Positions 1 through 8,095 of a DNA stretch of 64,000 bases are shown piece after piece. The stretch comes from Pseudobutyrivibrio sp. MD2005 (GTDB lineage Bacteria > Bacillota > Clostridia > Lachnospirales > Lachnospiraceae), in the NCBI RefSeq assembly GCF_000621865.1, contig NZ_JHXE01000001.1:248001-312000 (forward strand), given 5' to 3'. A program made the position numbers and the translations under genes. The notes below the pieces were generated by a model, which saw only the letters and a list, made by a program, of their open reading frames with translations, was not told the DNA's origin and did no database searches. The number at the start of each line of letters is the position of its first letter. Positions within the stretch are counted from its first letter, which is position 1.

Positions 1-90
1 CAGTTTGAGGATGATGATTACTACTATTATGTAACTGCTGTTCCTAAGATTAGAATTGTAGAAGAAGAGAAAGAGGTTAAGAAGATATAG
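1..90 (+). CDS. C-terminal end of an unidentified upstream protein (partial)
   Basis: The first 29 codons are open and end at TAG (88-90). The residues are acidic and tyrosine-rich (FEDDDYYYYV), followed by a charged tail. The stop overlaps the GTG start of cdaA by one base, so it is probably the preceding gene of the same operon. There is too little sequence to name a family. Confidence 0.6.
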   Translation, partial: QFEDDDYYYYVTAVPKIRIVEEEKEVKKI

Positions 91-947
91 TGGTTGATTT
101 TGTCAATGCTGTAGATGCCTTCATCGATGATTATTTCAATGTAAATATTCCAGATGTATCCATTACAGATATTATTGAAATTGTCATAATTGCATACTTT
201 ATGTATCATCTATTAGTTTGGGTGAAAAACAGCAGGGTTTGGATGCTTATTAGAGGTGTCCTGATTATCATGCTGTTTTTTGTGCTTGCAGCCATCTTCC
301 AGATGAACACAATCCTTTGGTTAGGCGAAAAGCTAGTTTCGGTTGCGGTCACTGTGCTCATCGTCGTATTCCAGCCAGAGCTCAGAAGAGCCCTCGAACA
401 AATCGGGAGACGTAAGATTACATCTATCTTCACATGGAATCTTCTCAAGACTGGTGCCAAGAAATTTGATGATTCTACCATCACAGGTATGGTTACAGCC
501 TGCTACGAGATGGGGGCTGTAAAGACTGGTGCGTTAATCGTAGTTGAAAACGACATGCAGCTGACTGAATTCGAGAGAACAGGTATTAATCTTGATGCTC
601 TCGTAACAAGACAGCTTCTTATAAATATTTTTGAAAAGAACACACCACTTCATGATGGAGCGGTTATAGTTCGTGGCGACAGAGTTGTTTCTGCTACATG
701 CTATTTACCTTTGTCAGATAACATGGCTTTGTCAAAGGATTTAGGTACTAGACATAGAGCTGCGGTTGGTATTAGTGAGGTTTCTGATTCCCTTACAATC
801 GTCGTTTCCGAGGAGACAGGTACTGTTTCATATGCTCGCGAAGGCAAGATTGTCAGGGATGTAAAAGAAGATGAGCTTATTGCTGAGCTCAAGAAGATTC
901 AGAATCCTGACAAGGAAGAGCAAAACGCGGCGGAGAAGGAGGGTTAG
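90..947 (+). CDS. cdaA: Diadenylate cyclase CdaA (c-di-AMP synthase)
   Basis: This membrane-bound enzyme condenses two ATP into c-di-AMP, a second messenger for potassium, osmotic and cell-wall homeostasis. The 285-residue length is usual for CdaA. The N-terminal third has hydrophobic membrane segments (about residues 24-95). The DAC domain follows with both signature motifs: DGA at residues 189-191 (within LHDGAVIV) and RHR at 221-223. The GTG start overlaps the upstream TAG by one base. It is followed after one base by ybbR and then glmM, the conserved cdaA-cdaR-glmM operon of Firmicutes, in which YbbR and GlmM are known to modulate CdaA activity. Confidence 0.97.
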   Translation: MVDFVNAVDAFIDDYFNVNIPDVSITDIIEIVIIAYFMYHLLVWVKNSRVWMLIRGVLIIMLFFVLAAIFQMNTILWLGEKLVSVAVTVLIVVFQPELRRALEQIGRRKITSIFTWNLLKTGAKKFDDSTITGMVTACYEMGAVKTGALIVVENDMQLTEFERTGINLDALVTRQLLINIFEKNTPLHDGAVIVRGDRVVSATCYLPLSDNMALSKDLGTRHRAAVGISEVSDSLTIVVSEETGTVSYAREGKIVRDVKEDELIAELKKIQNPDKEEQNAAEKEG

Positions 948-948
948 C

Positions 949-2232
949 ATGAAGCAGAAGATAATTAATGCCCTCACAAAGGACGTCGGATTAAAAATAC
1001 TAGCATTTGTCTTTGCTTTCTTGTTATGGCTTGTGGTTGTCAACATCGATGACCCAACCCAGACTAGGACCTTCACATCGGTTGTAACTGTTACCAATGA
1101 GGATGTTCTTAAATCAGCAGGAAAGCTATATGAGATAAAAGATGGAGTTAACACTGTAAGCTTCAGAGTGACAGCAAAGCGTTCTATTATAGAAAAGCTT
1201 TCTCCATCAGATTTTTCTGCAGTTGCAGATATGAACAATTTGGAAAATGAAGAGCGCATTCCTGTAACTATTAGCGCTAAAACATATGCTAACTACATCA
1301 CTATTTCCAGCAGACAGAATTATCTGTATGTAGAGCTTGAGGATGAGCAGACACAGCGTTTTGTTATCAATGCCCAGACAACAGGTACTCTTGAAGCCGG
1401 CCTTGCAGTAGATTCTGTTACTTGTAGTCCTACTGTAATCACAGTAACAGGTCCTGAAGAAGTTGTATCTACAATCGAAACAGTTACAGCTACTGCAAAT
1501 ATTACAGGTGTAACTAACAATTTTACAGAGAGCGTTATTCCTAAGTTCTACAATGCATCTGGTGATGAGGTAGATTCAAAGGAGCTTACTCTTTCGGTTT
1601 CAACCGTTGGAGTTAGTGTAGTGTTTGCCAACACTAAAACAGTAGATATCGTTGTAAAGACAAGTGGCACATTGCCTGATGGTCTTTCACTTGATTCAAT
1701 AAAGACAGACCCTTCATCAGTAATGATAATTGGAGAGGCTAGCGCCTTAAATGATGTTACTAGCATCACTATTCCAGATTCAGTTATCAACTTATCTGAT
1801 CTGACAGGATCATTTACCACAACAGTCGATATAAGTTCGTACATACCTGCTAATGTCACTCTAACAGAGGGCTCGAGCTCAAAGGTTACTATTTACGTAC
1901 TTATGTCTGGACAGACAGCTTCCACTGCGGATATATCCGCTGACAATATAGAACTTACCAATATTCCTGAAGGAATTGCAGTTGCAGTTACCACAAAGAG
2001 CCTTACAGTTAATGTATTTGGCACTGAGTCTGCTTTATCAAATCTTGATACAAGCAAAATCAAAGGAACTATTGATTGTTCAAGTTTGACAGTCGGTGAA
2101 GGACAAAGCGCTGTGGTACAGTTTGAAAATACAGAAGGACTCACCATCCAAAACACATCGGTGACAGTTGATGTTGTCGCTACTGAAAAATCAGAGAGTT
2201 CAGACTCATCATCAAAGGAAAAAGAGGAGTAA
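949..2232 (+). CDS. ybbR: YbbR-domain protein (CdaR), regulator of CdaA
   Basis: This is an extracytoplasmic protein with one N-terminal membrane anchor (about residues 15-35, [17 protein letters not shown]) followed by a long, Thr/Ser/Val-rich beta-repeat region typical of YbbR domains. At 427 residues it has room for about four repeats. The start is set at ATG 949, eight bases after an AAGGAGGG Shine-Dalgarno located at the end of cdaA; an in-frame upstream extension lies inside cdaA and is unlikely. The charged tail ([15 protein letters not shown]) looks disordered. Family knowledge: CdaR binds CdaA at the membrane and alters c-di-AMP output. Its place between cdaA and glmM supports that role. 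Confidence 0.93.
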   Translation: MKQKIINALTKDVGLKILAFVFAFLLWLVVVNIDDPTQTRTFTSVVTVTNEDVLKSAGKLYEIKDGVNTVSFRVTAKRSIIEKLSPSDFSAVADMNNLENEERIPVTISAKTYANYITISSRQNYLYVELEDEQTQRFVINAQTTGTLEAGLAVDSVTCSPTVITVTGPEEVVSTIETVTATANITGVTNNFTESVIPKFYNASGDEVDSKELTLSVSTVGVSVVFANTKTVDIVVKTSGTLPDGLSLDSIKTDPSSVMIIGEASALNDVTSITIPDSVINLSDLTGSFTTTVDISSYIPANVTLTEGSSSKVTIYVLMSGQTASTADISADNIELTNIPEGIAVAVTTKSLTVNVFGTESALSNLDTSKIKGTIDCSSLTVGEGQSAVVQFENTEGLTIQNTSVTVDVVATEKSESSDSSSKEKEE

Positions 2233-2233
2233 C

Positions 2234-3583
2234 ATGGGAAGATTATTTGGAACAGATGGAGTCAGAGGAGTTGCTGGCTCAGAACTTACTATTGAGCTTG
2301 CAAAGTCACTTGGTCAGGCAGGCGCATATGTTTTGACTAAAGAGGCTTCACATCAGCCTACAATCATCGTAGGTTGTGATACTAGAATTTCTGGCACAAT
2401 GCTTGCATCTGCACTTATGAGTGGTATCTGCTCAGTTGGTGCTAATGCAGTTTATGTTGGAGTGTTACCAACACCAGCAATCGCTTACCTTACACGTAAG
2501 CACAAGGTTGATGCAGGAGTTGTTATTTCTGCCAGCCACAACCCAATGGAGTTCAACGGAATCAAGTTCTTCAATGGCGAAGGCTTCAAGCTTTCAGATG
2601 CATTGGAGGATGAAATCCAGGCGCTTATCGAAAGTGATATGAAGGGAGTTAACCTTCCAACAGGCGCTGAAATCGGAAAAATTGATTATAGATTTGATCT
2701 TGGTAGAGAGTATGTTGATTTCTTAAAGCAGACAGTACCAATGGATTTATCAGGATTAAAGATTGTTATTGACTGCGCAGAGGGTGCATCTTACAGAACA
2801 TCTGTAGCATGTCTTTCAGAAATGGGTGCTGAATTAATCACAATTCACAACAACCCTGATGGAACAAACATCAATAGTAACTGCGGTTCTACACACATGG
2901 ATGAGCTTAAGGCTAGAGTTGTTGCTGAAAACGCAGCAGTTGGTCTTGCTTTCGATGGTGATGCAGATAGAATGCTTGCAGTTGATGAAAAGGGACATCT
3001 TGTTGATGGTGACCAGGTTATGGCCATCTGTTCAAAGCACATGAAGGACAAGGGCACACTTAAGAAGAACACATGCGTTGTTACAGTTATGACAAACCTT
3101 GGCTTCACACTTATGGCTAAGGAGCAGGGAATCAACGTTGAATCAACAAAGGTTGGAGATAGATATGTATTAGAAAACATGCTTGCTAATGGCTACAACA
3201 TCGGCGGCGAGCAGAGTGGACATGTCATTTTCCTTGACGATAATACAACAGGTGATGGTTTGTTATCAGCTCTTCACCTACTTCGCGTAATGGTAGAGAC
3301 AGGCGAGTCATTGTCATCACTTGCATCTATTATGGAGGTACTTCCACAGGCTCTTGTAAATGCAAAGGTTCCAAACCACAAGAAAGAGAGCTATATGGAA
3401 TATCCTGAGATAGCACAGGCTATCGAAAAGCTCGAGCAGAAATTTGCCGGCGAAGGAAGAGTTCTCATCCGCCCATCAGGTACAGAACCACTTGTACGTG
3501 TTATGATCGAGGGTAAGAATCAGGCAGAAATCGATGCCGACGCAAAAGCTTTAGCAGAGCTTATTACTAAAACAATGTTATAA
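2234..3583 (+). CDS. glmM: Phosphoglucosamine mutase GlmM
   Basis: It converts glucosamine-6-phosphate to glucosamine-1-phosphate on the route to UDP-GlcNAc, the precursor for peptidoglycan and wall polymers. The 449-residue protein starts [15 protein letters not shown], the standard GlmM opening. The catalytic phosphoserine motif SASHNP has the active Ser at 101. The metal-binding loop DGDADR is at 241-246, GEQSGH near 328 binds sugar, and RPSGTEP at 413-419 is the phosphate-binding loop. ATG 2234 is chosen because the family begins here; a longer frame overlaps ybbR. The gap to ybbR is one base, so it belongs to the cdaA operon. Product glucosamine-1-phosphate is also the expected substrate of the PtmE-like enzyme at 24447. 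Confidence 0.97.
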   Translation: MGRLFGTDGVRGVAGSELTIELAKSLGQAGAYVLTKEASHQPTIIVGCDTRISGTMLASALMSGICSVGANAVYVGVLPTPAIAYLTRKHKVDAGVVISASHNPMEFNGIKFFNGEGFKLSDALEDEIQALIESDMKGVNLPTGAEIGKIDYRFDLGREYVDFLKQTVPMDLSGLKIVIDCAEGASYRTSVACLSEMGAELITIHNNPDGTNINSNCGSTHMDELKARVVAENAAVGLAFDGDADRMLAVDEKGHLVDGDQVMAICSKHMKDKGTLKKNTCVVTVMTNLGFTLMAKEQGINVESTKVGDRYVLENMLANGYNIGGEQSGHVIFLDDNTTGDGLLSALHLLRVMVETGESLSSLASIMEVLPQALVNAKVPNHKKESYMEYPEIAQAIEKLEQKFAGEGRVLIRPSGTEPLVRVMIEGKNQAEIDADAKALAELITKTML

Positions 3584-3590
3584 ATATAAT

Positions 3591-3673
3591 CAAATTCAAT
3601 TAACAATCTATTATGCTCTGTAAGGAACATCTAGTGACTGAAAGAGCCATAATGATTGTTAATGTAGAATTTG
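3591..3673 (+). repeat. Nested inverted-repeat element, family 1, copy 1 (HPr leader)
   Basis: Three nested stems can be read. The outer stem is CAAATTC 3591-3597 with GAATTTG 3667-3673. The inner stem is TTAACAATC 3600-3608 with GATTGTTAA 3654-3662. The apical stem is ATTATGCTCT 3610-3619 with AGAGCCATAAT 3643-3653, with one bulged C. The apical loop carries GGAACATCTAGTGAC, shared with the two copies at 24256-24432. A TATAAT hexamer at 3585-3590 abuts the left arm but has no convincing -35. No T-run follows, so it does not look like a terminator. It ends 21 bases before the HPr start. Confidence 0.85.
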
Positions 3674-3694
3674 TCATAAACTAGGATTTTTGAT

Positions 3695-3961
3695 ATGGTT
3701 TCTAAAAAAGTTAAGATAGTAAATGCTACTGGCTTGCACTTAAGACCAGCGGGAGTATTGTGCGAGACAGCTATGAAATACAATAGTAAGGTTACATTTA
3801 CTACAGACAATCACTATGAGGCAAATGCCAAATCAGTGCTCAGTGTTCTGGGCGCTTGTGTGAAGTCTGGAGAGGAAATAGAACTAAGCTGTGATGGTGA
3901 TGACGAAGAGGCAGCGCTATCAGACCTCGTAGCATCCATCGAAGGAGGCTTAGGCGAATAA
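3695..3961 (+). CDS. ptsH: HPr-family phosphocarrier protein
   Basis: This small cytoplasmic phosphocarrier of the sugar phosphotransferase system passes phosphate from enzyme I to EII complexes. In Firmicutes it also controls carbon catabolite repression when phosphorylated on serine. The 88-residue length is right. The active-site histidine is H15 in GLHLRPAG. The regulatory serine is at about S47 in AKSVLSVLG, matching Ser46 of Bacillus HPr, and GACVKSGEEIEL follows as usual. A weak AGGA lies eight bases before ATG. It stands alone between glmM and leuA, with structured repeats on both sides. A Crh-like role is less likely because the catalytic His is present. Confidence 0.93.
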   Translation: MVSKKVKIVNATGLHLRPAGVLCETAMKYNSKVTFTTDNHYEANAKSVLSVLGACVKSGEEIELSCDGDDEEAALSDLVASIEGGLGE

Positions 3962-4020
3962 AATTCGTATAAAAAAATCGTGTAGTTAAATCATTAGATT
4001 TATATACATATACTAAAAAA

Positions 4021-4156
4021 AGCTTGCTTAAGAATGATTAACAGTAGGCTGTAGCTATAAAGCTCTGGCCAAAGCTCAAGCGAGACGTGTTGTCGAGCGG
4101 AGTTTGGACAGGCTTGAGAGCGTAACAGCCGAGCCACAGACTTGAATGAGCAAGCT
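4021..4156 (+). repeat. Nested inverted-repeat element, family 2, copy 1 (leuA leader)
   Basis: The outer stem is AGCTTGCT 4021-4028 with AGCAAGCT 4149-4156. The 84-base core spans 4047-4130 and is closed by GGCTGT/ACAGCC. Inside, CCAAAGCTC pairs with GGAGTTTGG (one bulge), and GCTC plus GAC pair with GTC plus GAGC around a GTGTT loop. The core differs from the copy at 6834-6917 at only three positions; two of these are a compensatory C-G to A-T swap in the closing stem. The element ends 25 bases before leuA and is followed by its AAGGAGGAAG ribosome binding site. Confidence 0.85.
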
Positions 4157-4181
4157 AGACGCAGAATAAGGAGGAAGAATA

Positions 4182-5870
4182 ATGTTAAACTACAAGCGTT
4201 ACAAAGCGAACCCAGTGTTAAAGTTTCCTGAGCGTACATGGCCAGAAAAACAGATCACAAAAGCTCCACTATGGTGTTCAGTTGATCTACGTGACGGCAA
4301 TCAGGCTCTCGTCGAACCAATGAATGTTGACGAGAAAATGGAACTATTCGACCTCCTACTAAAACTTGGATTTAAAGAGATAGAGATTGGCTTTCCCGCA
4401 GCAAGCCAAATTGAATATGATTTTTTAAGAAAACTTGTTAAGGAAAATAAGATTCCTTCAGATGTTAAGGTTCAGGTGCTTTCACAGTGTCGTGAAGAGC
4501 TTATAGATCGTACATTTGAGGCTATTCAGGGAATCCCAAATGTTATTTTCCATATTTACAACTCGACATCTACATTACAGCGTGATGTTGTGTTCAATGC
4601 AGATAAAGATGAAATCATCAAGATTGCTAAAGCAGGTACTCAGATGGTTAAAGATAGACTTGATAGATATGATGGCAATCTTCAGCTTGAATATTCTCCA
4701 GAATCATTTACTGGTACTGAAGTAGAATTTGCTCTTGATATCTGTACAGCAGTTCAGGATACATGGGATCATGCAACAGATGCTCCGATTATTTTTAACT
4801 TACCTGCAACAGTAGAGATGAACACACCTAACGTATATGCGGATCAGATTGAGTGGATGAGTACACACTTTAAAGATAGAGAAAACATCATCCTTTCAAT
4901 TCACCCACATAATGATAGAGGTACAGGCGTTGCTATTACAGAGCTTGGTCTTCTTGCTGGAGCAGACAGAGTAGAGGGAACACTTCTTGGTAATGGTGAG
5001 CGCACAGGTAATGTAGATATTCTTACAATCGCATACAATATGTTTTCACAGGGCGTAAACCCAGAGCTTAATCTTGACGACATCAAAGAAATCGTTGAAG
5101 TATGCGAAAGAGTTACTAAAATGCCAACAGACGCAAGACACCCTTATGCTGGTGAGCTTGTGTTTACTGCATTCTCTGGTTCACACCAGGATGCTATAAA
5201 TAAGGGCGTTCGTGCAATGAAGGATCGCAACAACATGTACTGGGAGGTTCCATATCTTCCAATCGATCCTGCAGATATCGGACGTAAGTACGAGCCAGTG
5301 GTTCGTATCAACAGCCAGTCTGGCAAGGGCGGAGTTGCCTTTGTTATGGACACAGTATATGGCTACAAGCTTCCAAAGAAGATGCAGCGTGAATTCGCTG
5401 ATGTTGTTCAGCGAATTTCTGAAAAGCAGGGTGGCGAAGTTACACCACAGCGCATTATGGAAGCATTCAAGTCTCAGTATCTTGAGAATAAAGAGCCACT
5501 TACACTTGAGTATGTGGTTATTAAGGATGACAAGGAAACAGACGATACAGTTGCAGTTCTTGACTTCAGCTACAATGGTGAGAAATTCCACTCAGAGGCT
5601 GAAGGTAACGGACCTATCGATGCTGTTAAGCTTGCAATTAAGCAGTGCGTACCAGAGTTAGACTTTACACTTATCGACTATACTGAGCATACACTTGCTC
5701 AATCACAGGGCTCAGGTGCAAAGGCTGCTGCTTATATAGAAATGAGAGACGAGAGACACGGCAATACCACATTTGGTGTAGGCGTAAGTTCAAACATCAC
5801 ACGTGCTTCTATCCGTGGTATGTTCAGCGCATACAATCGTCTTATCAAAATAGCAAAGGACTATGTATAA
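4182..5870 (+). CDS. leuA: 2-isopropylmalate synthase LeuA
   Basis: It condenses acetyl-CoA with 2-oxoisovalerate, the committed step of leucine synthesis. The 562-residue length and WPEKQITKAPLWCSVDLRDG opening match the longer LeuA type found in many Clostridia and Actinobacteria. The TIM-barrel domain has the catalytic DLRDGNQ at residues 35-41 and the metal-binding HPHND at 241-245, with GNGERTGNVD after it. The C-terminal part (about 430-562, LEYVVIKDD...VGVSSNITRASIRGMFSA) is the leucine-responsive regulatory domain, so feedback inhibition is expected. ATG 4182 follows AAGGAGGAAG. The 5' leader holds a family 2 repeat rather than a recognisable T-box. rfbD begins only three bases after the stop. 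Confidence 0.96.
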   Translation: MLNYKRYKANPVLKFPERTWPEKQITKAPLWCSVDLRDGNQALVEPMNVDEKMELFDLLLKLGFKEIEIGFPAASQIEYDFLRKLVKENKIPSDVKVQVLSQCREELIDRTFEAIQGIPNVIFHIYNSTSTLQRDVVFNADKDEIIKIAKAGTQMVKDRLDRYDGNLQLEYSPESFTGTEVEFALDICTAVQDTWDHATDAPIIFNLPATVEMNTPNVYADQIEWMSTHFKDRENIILSIHPHNDRGTGVAITELGLLAGADRVEGTLLGNGERTGNVDILTIAYNMFSQGVNPELNLDDIKEIVEVCERVTKMPTDARHPYAGELVFTAFSGSHQDAINKGVRAMKDRNNMYWEVPYLPIDPADIGRKYEPVVRINSQSGKGGVAFVMDTVYGYKLPKKMQREFADVVQRISEKQGGEVTPQRIMEAFKSQYLENKEPLTLEYVVIKDDKETDDTVAVLDFSYNGEKFHSEAEGNGPIDAVKLAIKQCVPELDFTLIDYTEHTLAQSQGSGAKAAAYIEMRDERHGNTTFGVGVSSNITRASIRGMFSAYNRLIKIAKDYV

Positions 5871-5873
5871 GAA

Positions 5874-6734
5874 ATGAGAAAGATTTTAGTGACTGGTTGT
5901 AACGGTCAGCTTGGTCGTGCAATACAGGAAGAGTACAAGGATGAAGTAGAGTTTATCCTTACAGATGTAGTAGAGGGAGAAAAGATTTCACCTCTCAACA
6001 TTATGGATTTGAATGAGGTTCTTTCATTCGTTGAAGAGAAAAAGCCAGATGTAATCATCAATTGTGCTGCCGCTACAAATGTAGATGGTTGCGAGAAGGA
6101 TTGGGATTTTGCATACAAGCTTAATGCACTTGGCCCTAGAAACCTTGCAATTGCCGCTACAAAGGTTGGAGCAAAGCTTGTGCATGTCAGTACAGATTAT
6201 GTTTTCCCTGGCAATGCATCAAAGCCAATCACAGAGTTTGACCAGCCAGCGCCAATCAGTGCATACGGCAAGACAAAGTACGAAGGCGAGAAATTTGTTC
6301 AGCAGTTTGCCGAGAAATGGTTCATCGTTCGTACAGCATGGCTTTATGGCGATGGCAAGAATTTCGTCAAGACGATGCTTTCATTAGCAGAGACACATGA
6401 TGAACTTTCAGTTGTTTGCGACCAGCTTGGTTCACCTACATCAGCTGCAGAGCTTGCTAGACTCATCCATCATCTTGAGCCTACAGAAAACTATGGAATC
6501 TTCCATGGCACATGCGAAGGCGATACCAACTGGGCAGATTTCACAGAAGAAATCTTCAAGCTTAAGGGCATCAATGCAAAGGTCAACCATGTCACTAGCG
6601 ATGAATACAAGCGCATGAATCCTGCCAGTGCCGATAGACCGCACTACAGCATTTTGGATAACTACATGCTTCGCCTCACAAGCGACTACCGCATGGCCGA
6701 CTGGCACGACGCACTCCGCGAATATTTGGCGTAA
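5874..6734 (+). CDS. rfbD: dTDP-4-dehydrorhamnose reductase RfbD
   Basis: It catalyses the last step of dTDP-L-rhamnose synthesis, NAD(P)H-dependent reduction of dTDP-4-keto-L-rhamnose. The 286-residue extended SDR protein has the nucleotide-binding motif TGCNGQLG near the N-terminus, STDYVFPG, the catalytic Y131-x-x-x-K135 (YGKTK), RTAWLYG, and a C-terminal RPHYSILDN substrate motif. It starts three bases after leuA and is probably translated from the same message. Its partners rfbB, rfbA and rfbC follow at 6957-10791, so the rhamnose set is complete although separated by repeat-bearing gaps. Confidence 0.95.
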   Translation: MRKILVTGCNGQLGRAIQEEYKDEVEFILTDVVEGEKISPLNIMDLNEVLSFVEEKKPDVIINCAAATNVDGCEKDWDFAYKLNALGPRNLAIAATKVGAKLVHVSTDYVFPGNASKPITEFDQPAPISAYGKTKYEGEKFVQQFAEKWFIVRTAWLYGDGKNFVKTMLSLAETHDELSVVCDQLGSPTSAAELARLIHHLEPTENYGIFHGTCEGDTNWADFTEEIFKLKGINAKVNHVTSDEYKRMNPASADRPHYSILDNYMLRLTSDYRMADWHDALREYLA

Positions 6735-6808
6735 AGGCATATCGCAAAACGTTAATCGTTGTTCGAATGAACAATTATTATAAATAAAACTGATTAAGAT
6801 TTTGAATA

Positions 6809-6941
6809 GGATTTTCATCATATATTATAAATAGGATGTAGCTATAAAGCTCTGGCCAAAGCTCAAGCGAGACGTGCTGTCGAGCGGAGTTTGGACAGGC
6901 TTGAGAGCGTAACATCCGAGAAAAAACTTAAATGAAAATCC
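6809..6941 (+). repeat. Nested inverted-repeat element, family 2, copy 2 (rfbB leader)
   Basis: The outer stem is GGATTTTCAT 6809-6818 with ATGAAAATCC 6932-6941, a perfect 10-bp match unrelated in sequence to the outer stem of copy 1. The 84-base core at 6834-6917 is closed by GGATGT/ACATCC and is 81/84 identical to 4047-4130. The outer arms differ between copies but pair perfectly in each. The right arm ends 15 bases before the rfbB ATG and just upstream of its AAAGGA ribosome binding site. Confidence 0.85.
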
Positions 6942-6956
6942 GAGAAAGGATTAAAA

Positions 6957-8042
6957 ATGAGAACATATTTAGTAACAGGTGGAGCAGGCTTCATCGGAAG
7001 TAACTACATTCATTACATGTTTAAGAAGTATGATAACGAGATTCGCATCATCAACGTAGATAAGCTTACATACGCGGGTAACCTTGAGAACCTCAAGGAT
7101 GTTGAGAATCGCGATAACTACACATTCGTTAAGGCTGATATCTGCGATAAGGAAGCTATCCGCAAGATTTTTGCAGAGAACGATATTGATAGAGTTGTTC
7201 ATTTTGCTGCAGAGTCACACGTAGACCGTTCAATCAAGAACCCAGAAGTTTTCGTACAGACAAATGTACTTGGTACAGCTGTAATGCTTAACTGTGCAAA
7301 GGAAGCTTGGGAGCTTGAGGATGGCACATTCAAGGAAGGTAAGAAGTTCCTTCACGTTTCTACTGACGAAGTTTATGGATCACTTCCAGATGATGATAAC
7401 GCTTTCTTCTATGAGACAAGCCCATACGATCCACATTCACCATACTCAGCTTCAAAGGCTTCATCAGACATGCTTGTAAAGGCTTACATGGATACATATA
7501 AGTTCCCAGCAAACATTACAAACTGCTCTAATAACTATGGCCCTTACCAGTTCCCTGAGAAGCTTATCCCACTTATCATCAACAATGCACTTCAGGGCAA
7601 GGACCTTCCTGTATACGGTGATGGTAAGAACGTACGTGACTGGTTATTCGTAGAAGATCATGCTAAGGGAATCGATATGGTTCAGGAGCAGGGCAAGCTT
7701 TTCGAGACATACAACATCGGTGGACATAATGAAAAGCAGAACATCCAGATCATCCACATCATCCTTGATACACTTCAGGAGATGCTTCCAGAGGGCGACC
7801 CACGTAAGGAGCTCGTATCTGAGAACCTTATCAAGTACGTAACAGACCGTAAGGGACATGACCGTCGTTACGCAATCGCTCCAGATAAGATTAAGGAAGC
7901 AGTAGGCTGGTATCCAGAAACATGCTTCGAAGAAGGAATTAAGAAGACAATCAAGTGGTTCTTCGAGCACGAGGATTGGATGAAGAATGTAACATCTGGC
8001 GACTATCAGAAATACTACAACGATATGTACAAAGATAAATAA
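6957..8042 (+). CDS. rfbB: dTDP-glucose 4,6-dehydratase RfbB
   Basis: It dehydrates dTDP-D-glucose to dTDP-4-keto-6-deoxy-D-glucose. This is the branch point for L-rhamnose (via RfbC and RfbD) and for 4-amino-6-deoxy sugars such as the product expected from the WecE-like enzyme at 63478. The 361-residue protein has TGGAGFIGSNYI at the N-terminus, AAESHVDRSI, STDEVYG, the catalytic Y163-x-x-x-K167 (YSASK), NNYGPYQFPEKLIP, and DRKGHDRRYAI near the C-terminus, all standard for this enzyme. ATG 6957 follows AAAGGA at seven bases. Confidence 0.97.
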   Translation: MRTYLVTGGAGFIGSNYIHYMFKKYDNEIRIINVDKLTYAGNLENLKDVENRDNYTFVKADICDKEAIRKIFAENDIDRVVHFAAESHVDRSIKNPEVFVQTNVLGTAVMLNCAKEAWELEDGTFKEGKKFLHVSTDEVYGSLPDDDNAFFYETSPYDPHSPYSASKASSDMLVKAYMDTYKFPANITNCSNNYGPYQFPEKLIPLIINNALQGKDLPVYGDGKNVRDWLFVEDHAKGIDMVQEQGKLFETYNIGGHNEKQNIQIIHIILDTLQEMLPEGDPRKELVSENLIKYVTDRKGHDRRYAIAPDKIKEAVGWYPETCFEEGIKKTIKWFFEHEDWMKNVTSGDYQKYYNDMYKDK

Positions 8043-8045
8043 AAA

Positions 8046-8090
8046 GCCTTCCCCTTGAGGGGAAGGTGCCCCGTAGGGGCGGATGAGGTG
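8046..8090 (+). repeat. Two-hairpin dispersed repeat, copy 1 (rfbB-glf gap)
   Basis: Two short perfect hairpins stand side by side: CCTTCCCC 8047-8054 with GGGGAAGG 8059-8066, and GCCCC 8068-8072 with GGGGC 8076-8080. They are followed by GGATGAGGTG. The copy at 10142-10190 has the same layout with changed but still paired stems. The GAGGTG end lies five bases before the TTG start of glf and serves as its ribosome binding site. The first hairpin has no downstream T-run. Confidence 0.8.
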
Positions 8091-8095
8091 TTAAC

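Noticed and set aside
3591-3673. Intrinsic terminator of glmM
   Set aside because: The hairpin is long and interrupted, and no T-run follows on the plus strand. The same element type occurs in other leaders, with the right arm close to the start codon.
4021-4156. Leucine T-box leader upstream of leuA
   Set aside because: No T-box specifier or antiterminator sequence is visible, no terminator T-run follows, and the same 84-base core occurs upstream of rfbB, which has no link to leucine.
4000-4239. Minus-strand open frame of 79 codons over the leuA leader
   Set aside because: It lies across the family 2 repeat, has no ribosome binding site and resembles no protein; the open frame follows from the repeat sequence.
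6759-6774. Terminator after rfbD (TTGTTC gaat GAACAA)
   Set aside because: The stem is only six pairs and is followed by a mixed A/T stretch without a T-run; it could arise by chance in AT-rich sequence.
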